The translations under genes and the position numbers were made by a program. From NCBI RefSeq assembly GCF_000712595.1, contig NZ_JOTN01000011.1, positions 78,593 to 142,592 of the forward strand: a stretch of 64,000 bases of DNA, in the 5' to 3' direction. Numbering within the stretch: the first letter of the stretch is position 1; each line of letters begins with the position of its first letter. Shown piece after piece: positions 58,141-64,000 of the stretch. Origin of the DNA: Bacillus manliponensis. GTDB taxonomy: Bacteria > Bacillota > Bacilli > Bacillales > Bacillaceae_G. The notes beneath the pieces were generated by a model. That model searched no databases and had not been told where the DNA came from. It worked only from the letters and a program-made list of their open reading frames with translations.

Positions 58141-59892
58141 TTATACCCCTCCTTTCTCAACTAACGCTTCTAATTGCTGGTTTTCATACATTTCTTTATA
58201 CCAGCCCTCTTGTTTCATTAATTCCTCATGTGTACCACGTTCGACAATTTTCCCTTCGTCTACAACGAGAATCAAATTCGCATGTTGGATCGCACTTAAG
58301 CGATGTGCTGTAATAATTGTCGTTTTATTTTCTCGTTCTCTCTTTAATGCTGTTAAAATTGTTTCTTCCGTTTTTGCATCAACGGCCGATAAACAATCAT
58401 CTAATATTAATACTTCTGCATTTGTTAACAAGGCACGTGCTATGGAAATACGCTGCTTTTGTCCACCAGACAAAGAAACACCACGTTCCCCAACAATTGT
58501 TTCATATCCATCAGGGAAGTTTACAATGTCATCGTGAATACAAGCAATATTTGCTGCATGTGCAATTTCTTTATACGATGCCCCCGATTTTCCAAATGCA
58601 ATATTTTCTCCAATACTTGCTGAAAATAAAAAATGATCTTGTGGCACATACGAAATAGCACTTCGAACTGCATGAAGTGTCATGTTTCGAATATCAGTAC
58701 CTCCAATTTGTAATAATCCATTAAAATGATCATATTCTCGGATCAAACACTTTAGTAACGTCGTTTTCCCAGCACCCGTTCGACCAACAATTCCTAATGT
58801 ATCACCTTTCTTTAACGTAAAATGAATATTTTCTAAGTCTACCACTTCATTTTTCTTATAAGAGAATGAGTCAATTGCATATGTAATATCACCACTTCCT
58901 GTTACTTCACTTGCTCCTGCTTGATCCACAACATCAGATGTATATGATAATAGCTTGTGCACACGATCATACGAAGCACGTCCTCGCTCCATAATATTAA
59001 ATAGCCATCCAAATGCTAACATTGGCCATACAAGTGTTCCTAAATACGTTGTAAATGTAATAAGTTCACCAATTGTTAACTCATTACGAACAACAAGTAA
59101 AGAGCCGTAACAAACTGCAATTAAAAATGAAAATCCGACAACAAGTGCAATTGTTGGGTTAAATAGTGCATCAATACGAGCTACCAACATATTTTTACGT
59201 ACAACATCTTCTGACTGCTGACGAAACGCTTGTAAATCCTCACCTTCTTGACCAAGGGAACGAATGACTTTCATTCCGCTCATACTTTCTTGTACCTTAT
59301 CATTAATTTCTGAGAAAGCTTCCTGTGCCTTATGAAAACGACGATGTAACAATGTTCCATAATACCTTGTTGCTATCACAATAATCGGCATTGGAATTAA
59401 ACTAACTAATGTTAACTTCCAGCTAATCGTAAATCCCATCGCAACAAGAACACATCCACCTACAGCTAATGAATCAACAAGCGTTAACACACCAGCACCA
59501 GCTGTTTGCTGAATCGCTTGAATATCATTTGTTGCATGAGCCATTAAATCACCAGTACGATGCGATTGATAAAACGATGGACTCATATTTGTAAAGTGTT
59601 TATACAACCTTTCACGTAATTGGCGGGCTAACTTTAAAGAAGAACCAAAGATCATCATTCGCCAAATGTAACGTAATATGTACATCGTCACCCCAGTAAC
59701 TACTAATATACTCGCCCACATGAGTAATGAATTTGCAGTTAATGTATTTGTACTAATTTCATCAACAATAATACCAATAACTCTTGGCGATACAAGCTCA
59801 AGCAGTGCTACGCCAAATAAAAGAATAATACCTGTTATATATGCCTTTCTCTCCTGTTTAAAAAACCATGCTAAGTCTGAAAATACTTTCAT
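58141..59892 (-). CDS. Heterodimeric ABC exporter half, degenerate Walker-B subunit (YheI/BmrC-like)
   Basis: This 583-residue half-transporter has six membrane segments, Walker A GRTGAGKT, a canonical signature LSGGQKQR, and Walker B VLILDDCLSAVD, where aspartate replaces the catalytic glutamate. The two defects complement each other, so the dimer has one working and one dead ATP site. ATG 59892 follows GAGGAGGGGGG; the frame to 59910 has no site. In B. subtilis the pair is induced by ribosome-targeting drugs; no leader of that kind was recognised here. Confidence 0.9.
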   Translation of the reverse strand: MKVFSDLAWFFKQERKAYITGIILLFGVALLELVSPRVIGIIVDEISTNTLTANSLLMWASILVVTGVTMYILRYIWRMMIFGSSLKLARQLRERLYKHFTNMSPSFYQSHRTGDLMAHATNDIQAIQQTAGAGVLTLVDSLAVGGCVLVAMGFTISWKLTLVSLIPMPIIVIATRYYGTLLHRRFHKAQEAFSEINDKVQESMSGMKVIRSLGQEGEDLQAFRQQSEDVVRKNMLVARIDALFNPTIALVVGFSFLIAVCYGSLLVVRNELTIGELITFTTYLGTLVWPMLAFGWLFNIMERGRASYDRVHKLLSYTSDVVDQAGASEVTGSGDITYAIDSFSYKKNEVVDLENIHFTLKKGDTLGIVGRTGAGKTTLLKCLIREYDHFNGLLQIGGTDIRNMTLHAVRSAISYVPQDHFLFSASIGENIAFGKSGASYKEIAHAANIACIHDDIVNFPDGYETIVGERGVSLSGGQKQRISIARALLTNAEVLILDDCLSAVDAKTEETILTALKRERENKTTIITAHRLSAIQHANLILVVDEGKIVERGTHEELMKQEGWYKEMYENQQLEALVEKGGV

Positions 59893-59981
59893 ATAATCCC
59901 CCCTCCTCAAAATGAGCGATGTATTCAGTTTATCAAAAACACAAAATTTTTGAAAGTTTTTAAAACTTCAGAAGACGAAAT

Positions 59982-60010
59982 GAAAGGACACTCAGCAAGA
60001 GTGTCCTTTC
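59982..60010 (-). terminator. Terminator of yneF
   Basis: The stem GAAAGGACACTC/GAGTGTCCTTTC follows the stop codon. Confidence 0.75.
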
Positions 60011-60016
60011 TAGCGC

Positions 60017-60238
60017 CTATTTCATTTGTTTGTTCATAGCGCTCATCATTTGATTGATTTTCTTTTGGGATGGTTTTTGTCCCATTTGCATCATCATCAT
60101 TTTTAACATTTGTTCATTAATTGGTGGATTCTTTTCTAAGTAGTTCATCATATATTTACGCGCGATGAAAAATCCTAATGCTACGCCTGCTGCTAGCCCC
60201 GCTAATACGCTCAATAGAACGATTACCCAAGTTGACAT
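60017..60238 (-). CDS. yneF: UPF0154 membrane protein YneF
   Basis: This 73-residue protein has one N-terminal membrane segment (4-26, with [16 protein letters not shown]) and a Met/Gln-rich tail ([20 protein letters not shown]). Its function is unknown. The position next to sirA and tkt is as in B. subtilis. ATG 60238 follows AAGGAGGA. Confidence 0.93.
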   Translation of the reverse strand: MSTWVIVLLSVLAGLAAGVALGFFIARKYMMNYLEKNPPINEQMLKMMMMQMGQKPSQKKINQMMSAMNKQMK

Positions 60239-60305
60239 ATATTTTCCTCCTTCATGTTGTCTACCTTACAGTGTACTAAAACCTTTTCAATAAGACAAGA
60301 TTGTA

Positions 60306-60312
60306 TTCGACA
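60306..60312 (-). promoter_or_regulatory. Candidate Spo0A box upstream of yneF
   Basis: The minus strand reads AAAAATGTCGAATAC, with a perfect TGTCGAA, 68 bases before yneF, between sirA and yneF. Confidence 0.4.
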
Positions 60313-60316
60313 TTTT

Positions 60317-60757
60317 TTACAGATAAATTTGCGCTTGTTTCAGAGGATTTAACCAGCCATACTGCTTACTCTCATAATTCATAGCGAGAAATGTCAATTC
60401 GCATTTTCGTAACACTTCAAAAAAAGCTGTTTCCATTTCAACGTTTCCGGACGTGCGCATTGAAATGTGACGTGGTTTAATCGTGATTGCTCCATGCTCT
60501 TTTCCTTGCTGAATGGTATGTGTATGCTGTATTCTTTCATACACCTCATAATTCTTCAAAGCTTGTTCCATTCTATAATGAATTTTTAGCGTTTGTATCG
60601 GCATCGTAATATACTTCATTTGCTTGTACAACACTTTCTTTTCCGAAAGGGAACCAGGCTCGGAAAAGCGAGAAAACAAATCAAACAATAACATTTCACG
60701 TCCAAAATACATATGTGCAATTTCTTCTTGAATTAAGTATAATTCGTATGTCCTCAT
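60317..60757 (-). CDS. sirA: Sporulation inhibitor of replication
   Basis: This 146-residue protein matches SirA (YneE): MRTYELYLIQEEIAHMYFGR at the start and FFEVL, LAMNYESKQYGWLNP near the end. In B. subtilis it is induced by Spo0A~P and blocks DnaA at the origin. ATG 60757 follows GGGAGGGG; the frame to 60862 has no site. A TGTCGAA lies 94 bases upstream. Confidence 0.9.
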   Translation of the reverse strand: MRTYELYLIQEEIAHMYFGREMLLFDLFSRFSEPGSLSEKKVLYKQMKYITMPIQTLKIHYRMEQALKNYEVYERIQHTHTIQQGKEHGAITIKPRHISMRTSGNVEMETAFFEVLRKCELTFLAMNYESKQYGWLNPLKQAQIYL

Positions 60758-60850
60758 AATTCCCCTCCCGCATTGGACAACCATTTTCCTTATTATATAA
60801 AAAGAAAGATGCGATGATTGTCTGACTACGGAACAAGAAAAAACTTTTTC

Positions 60851-60857
60851 TGTCGAA
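60851..60857 (+). promoter_or_regulatory. Candidate Spo0A box upstream of sirA
   Basis: TGTCGAA is present on the plus strand 94 bases before the sirA start. Since sirA is a known Spo0A target in B. subtilis, this box supports the pattern. Confidence 0.5.
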
Positions 60858-60873
60858 TTCACACTTTTACATA

Positions 60874-60904
60874 GAAAAATCTCTCCATGCTGGAGAGATT
60901 TTTC
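60874..60904 (-). terminator. Terminator of tkt
   Basis: The stem GAAAAATCTCTCCA/TGGAGAGATTTTTC lies nine bases after the stop codon. Confidence 0.8.
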
Positions 60905-60912
60905 TCAAATCA

Positions 60913-62913
60913 TTAAAGCATTTCTTTTACTTTACGAACAACGTTCTCTACAGTAAATCCATACTCTTCCATAATCTTCTCACCAGGAGCTGAAGCACCA
61001 AATGTATCGATACTTAAAACATCTCCTTCAAAGCCAACGTAACGATGCCATCCGAATGAAGATCCCATTTCGATTGCTAAACGTTTCGTTACTGCTTTTG
61101 GTAATACAGATTCTTTGTACTCAGCAGTTTGCGCTTCAAAGCGATCCATAGCTGGCATGCTAACAACAGATACGTCAACACCATTTTCTGCTAATACTTT
61201 TTGCGCTTCGATTGCTAAGCTTACTTCAGATCCAGTTGCAACTAAAATTGCATCCGCTGTTTCTTTCTTACTTGGAGAAATTACATATGCACCTTTTGCA
61301 ACTTTCTCATACGTATCGTCTTTTGCTCCCTCTAATGTTGGAAGGTCTTGACGAGTTAGAACTAATGCAGTTGGTGTTTTTGTAGATTCTAACGCTAACT
61401 TCCAAGCTGCAACAGATTCGTTACCGTCAGCTGGACGAATAACAGATACGTTTGGCATTGCACGAAGCGCTGCTAAATGTTCAACTGGCTCATGCGTTGG
61501 ACCATCTTCTCCAACTGCGATACTGTCATGTGTAAACACATATGTTACAGGTAAGTTCATTAACGCAGCAAGACGAATTGCTGGACGTAAGTAGTCAGAG
61601 AATACGAAGAACGTACCACCGTAAGTTTTTAAACCGCCATGAAGTGCAATCCCGTTCATTGCTGCACCCATTGCAAACTCACGTACACCGTACCAAATAT
61701 TTTTACCGCTATAGTCTTCTCTTGTGAAGTCTTTTTCGTTATTCATGTATGTTTTATTAGAACCAGCAAGGTCTGCAGAACCACCAAAGAATGATGGAAC
61801 AGCATCAGCAATTGCATTAATTACAGCACCTGAAGAAGAACGAGTTGCTGTTTTCGATCCCATTTCATACGTTGGTAAGTTTTTATCCCAACCTTCTGGA
61901 AGGTGACCGTTCATTGCCGACTGGAATTCATTTGCTAATTCTGGATATTTCTCACCATATTCACCAAGCATTGTGCTCCACGCAGCTTGTGCTGTTTCAC
62001 CAGCAGCCTTTACAGCTGTGTTAAAGTGCTCATACACTTCTTCTGGTACATGGAAGTCTTGCTCAAATGCCCAAGAATATGATTCTTTTGTTAATTTTGT
62101 TTCGTCTACACCAAGTGGAGAACCGTGTGAAGCAGATTTTCCAGATTTGTTTGGTGATCCGAATCCAATTGTTGTTCTTACTTCAATTAATGTTGGACGT
62201 TTTTCATCCGCTTTTGCTTCTTCAATTGCTTTTGCAATTTCGTTAATATCGTTTCCATCTTCAACGCGAATTACTTGCCAACCGTATGCTTTATAACGGT
62301 CTTCTACGCTTTCAGAGAAAGAACGGTTTAAGTCACCATCTAAAGAAATATCGTTAGAATCATATAACACAACAAGACGGCCTAAACCTAAATGTGCCGC
62401 TAATGAAGACGCTTCCGCAGAAACACCTTCCATTAAGTCGCCATCACCACAAATTGCATATGTATAATGATCGACAACATTATACTCATCACGGTTATAC
62501 TTCGCTGCTAAATGTCTCTCAGCCATTGCCATACCAACAGCAGTTGAAATACCTTGACCAAGTGGACCTGTTGTTGCATCAACGCCTGGCGTATGACCAA
62601 ACTCAGGGTGACCTGGTGTTTTACTTCCCCATTGACGGAAGTCTTTTAAATCATCCATTGTAACATCGTAACCAGCTAAATGCAGTAAGCTATATAGTAA
62701 CATTGAACCATGACCTGCAGATAATACGAAACGATCACGGTTAAACCACGTTGGATCATTTGGGTTGTGGTTCATAAATTGTGTCCATAATGTATACGCC
62801 ATTGGAGCTGCTCCCATTGGCATTCCTGGATGACCAGAGTTTGCTTTTTCAATCGCATCAATGGAAAGTGTGCGAATCGTGTTGATAGAAAGTTGTTCGA
62901 TTGAATGTGACAT
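60913..62913 (-). CDS. tkt: Transketolase
   Basis: This 666-residue thiamine-diphosphate enzyme exchanges two-carbon units in the pentose phosphate pathway. The ThDP motif is [20 protein letters not shown]. The catalytic histidines lie in SGHPGMPMG and AGHGSMLLY, and the pyrimidine-domain motif is [19 protein letters not shown] 62913 ([15 protein letters not shown]) follows GAAGGGAAG; the frame to 62955 has no site. Confidence 0.97.
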   Translation of the reverse strand: MSHSIEQLSINTIRTLSIDAIEKANSGHPGMPMGAAPMAYTLWTQFMNHNPNDPTWFNRDRFVLSAGHGSMLLYSLLHLAGYDVTMDDLKDFRQWGSKTPGHPEFGHTPGVDATTGPLGQGISTAVGMAMAERHLAAKYNRDEYNVVDHYTYAICGDGDLMEGVSAEASSLAAHLGLGRLVVLYDSNDISLDGDLNRSFSESVEDRYKAYGWQVIRVEDGNDINEIAKAIEEAKADEKRPTLIEVRTTIGFGSPNKSGKSASHGSPLGVDETKLTKESYSWAFEQDFHVPEEVYEHFNTAVKAAGETAQAAWSTMLGEYGEKYPELANEFQSAMNGHLPEGWDKNLPTYEMGSKTATRSSSGAVINAIADAVPSFFGGSADLAGSNKTYMNNEKDFTREDYSGKNIWYGVREFAMGAAMNGIALHGGLKTYGGTFFVFSDYLRPAIRLAALMNLPVTYVFTHDSIAVGEDGPTHEPVEHLAALRAMPNVSVIRPADGNESVAAWKLALESTKTPTALVLTRQDLPTLEGAKDDTYEKVAKGAYVISPSKKETADAILVATGSEVSLAIEAQKVLAENGVDVSVVSMPAMDRFEAQTAEYKESVLPKAVTKRLAIEMGSSFGWHRYVGFEGDVLSIDTFGASAPGEKIMEEYGFTVENVVRKVKEML

Positions 62914-62938
62914 GCTATTCTTCCCTTCACTTATATTG

Positions 62939-62951
62939 GTAAACGTTTTAC
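62939..62951. promoter_or_regulatory. Palindrome in the tkt 5' region, cre-like
   Basis: GTAAACGTTTTAC is almost symmetrical and lies between the promoter and the ribosome binding site. It resembles a CcpA cre site but is one base off the consensus spacing. Confidence 0.3.
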
Positions 62952-62959
62952 ACATTTAT

Positions 62960-62988
62960 ATGATAGCTTTCCTCGCGAGAATATACAA
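62960..62988 (-). promoter_or_regulatory. Promoter of tkt
   Basis: On the minus strand TTGTAT (62983-62988) and TATCAT (62960-62965) are 17 bases apart, 47 bases before the start codon. Confidence 0.6.
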
Positions 62989-63266
62989 CATGTATCGACA
63001 AATATGTTTATATTTTTTTCGTTTTTTTATAAAAAAGTGAACAAAACACACTATGTATGGGTATTCAATCTGCCATACTTTTTCATTTTTTGAATTTTAT
63101 TTACTCTTCACCGAAAGTTAGGAGTGACATATAGAGATGTACACTCCACTCCGAGTGGACACTTTCCGTTTCGTGTATGAAAAATGAATTCTTTTCAAAA
63201 AATCAACCTTATGTTACGGTGATGAACCATTTTATTAACAAAATGAGTCTTATTCCCAATTGATCC
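62989..63266. other. Spacer upstream of tkt
   Basis: No gene seen. It contains the near-palindrome CCACTCCGAGTGG (about 63147-63159) and an outer GGAGTG/CACTCC pairing (near 63121 and 63143), so a folded RNA is possible, though without a terminator tail. Confidence 0.4.
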
Positions 63267-63758
63267 TTATATACCAAAGTGAAGAATATACCCTTTTCCT
63301 TCTTTTACTTGTTTTAGCAAAGTAACGAACGACTTTAACTGTGAACATAGTAAATCCCGTTTGAATGATAACTCCTCATACTCTCCGGTCTCTACATGTT
63401 CCCCTTCTATCCATCCAAACGGTCCAGTTAATTGTATTGTTTCAGGCGCTAGCACGAATAACGAAATAAGTGATTGAAATAACTGAACAGCTAAATCCGC
63501 ACCTTCTTGTTCAATTTTTGTTACGCCATGATAATTTAATCCAAAACCTCTCTCATTTCGATTGTGGTGCGGTGTGCAAGTTGGAATCCATTGTAAGAAA
63601 TCAGACATATACAAAACAAAATCATCGCTTAATATAACACACTGTTCAATATCTGTTCCGTCTTTGTACCATATATTTGTGTCACGCCAAAGAAAATCTT
63701 CAGAACGTAATTCCCCTTTTTCTTTCGAAACAAATACAAATTCATGCTGCAGTGCCAA
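63267..63758 (-). CDS. Hypothetical protein
   Basis: This 163-residue soluble protein is not recognised; conserved-looking parts are WIPTCTPHHNRNERGFGLNY and TGPFGWIEGEHVETGEYEEL. The start is probably TTG 63758, six bases after AAGGGGAGA; the longer frame to 63914 lacks a site and its extra 52 residues look non-coding. It precedes tkt on the same strand but is 353 bases away. Confidence 0.65.
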   Translation of the reverse strand: MALQHEFVFVSKEKGELRSEDFLWRDTNIWYKDGTDIEQCVILSDDFVLYMSDFLQWIPTCTPHHNRNERGFGLNYHGVTKIEQEGADLAVQLFQSLISLFVLAPETIQLTGPFGWIEGEHVETGEYEELSFKRDLLCSQLKSFVTLLKQVKEGKGYILHFGI

Positions 63759-64000
63759 AATATCTCCCCTTCCTTTTTTCCAAAACTCTATTAACTGTTT
63801 ATGCTTGTGAAAATTCTTAGTATAATAATTATTTCGTTCTTTTTTATAAATTGCAAATGAAAGTTGATGAAAGTATGTCAGATAGAAAATATGAATTATT
63901 AAAGGCATTTCCAACGGATTATATAGGTTTTGAAATCATTAACTACTTCCATACTTGAACATTAAGCTCGAAATAAAAAACTTCTTCTATATAAATATAG

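Noticed and set aside
58004-58537. 177-codon plus-strand frame across the ABC exporter genes
   Set aside because: It is antisense to the junction of two clear genes and has no ribosome binding site.

Overview
The window comes from a chromosome of the Bacillus cereus group. It is AT-rich Firmicute DNA with strong AGGAGG-type ribosome binding sites. It carries spore-core and spore-coat genes (sspO, sspP, sspN, tlp, a cotM-like gene), the sporulation replication inhibitor sirA, and a hut operon controlled by hutP. It also holds about a dozen copies of a hairpin repeat flanked by ATAAA/TTTAT, which matches what I remember of the B. cereus group element bcr1. The histidase resembles the B. anthracis protein as I recall it, with a clearly different C-terminus, so a cereus-group lineage other than anthracis itself is likely. 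No rRNA, tRNA, CRISPR, phage or IS transposase genes were seen.

Layout. 1-5.4 kb: Gly-rich protein, methyltransferase, solitary OppA lipoprotein, remnant of an ABC permease, Gfo/Idh/MocA oxidoreductase. 5.7-10.9 kb: parC-parE, a 31-residue membrane protein and a CoA-binding protein (yneT type). 10.9-15.3 kb: HtrA-type protease, an OmpR-type response regulator and the anaerobic ribonucleotide reductase pair nrdG-nrdD. 15.5-24 kb: plsY, yneR, yneP, tlp, sspN, an fbpB-like gene, a thioredoxin-like lipid-anchored protein, a lipoprotein, aconitase, sspO, sspP and cotM-like. 24-36 kb: MFS exporter, broken HAD phosphatase, two tandem acyl-CoA ligases, GNATs, a YitT membrane protein, a VOC protein and a chemotaxis receptor. 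36-40 kb: a very large secreted subtilase with C-terminal cell-wall-binding repeats. 40.4-46.4 kb: hutP-H-U-I-G. 47-50 kb: small protein, DUF2621 (yneK), ccdC, ccdA. 50-56.4 kb: DMT transporter, tagA-type glycosyltransferase, two BceB-type permeases without an ATPase, lipoprotein, NUDIX protein. 56.4-63.8 kb: heterodimeric ABC exporter, yneF, sirA, tkt and an unrecognised gene.

Read from right to left, the order tkt-sirA-yneF-ccdA-ccdC-yneK-cotM-sspP-sspO-acnA-yneN-sspN/tlp-yneP-yneR-plsY-yneT-parE-parC is the B. subtilis yne backbone (order from memory). Large accessory blocks interrupt it between yneF and ccdA, yneK and cotM, and plsY and yneT. Several hairpin repeats sit in or beside these blocks.

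The most interesting signals are in non-coding DNA. The hairpin repeats show modular loss of stems and compensatory base changes. Two promoter-plus-terminator units with no gene may be small RNAs (near 47.2 kb and 52.1 kb). A structured leader precedes the DUF2621 gene. A 70-base block is shared between the upstream regions of aconitase and an MFS gene. Perfect Spo0A-type boxes (TGTCGAA) lie upstream of sirA, yneF, both acyl-CoA ligases and the large protease. I did not find a clearly new multi-gene system.
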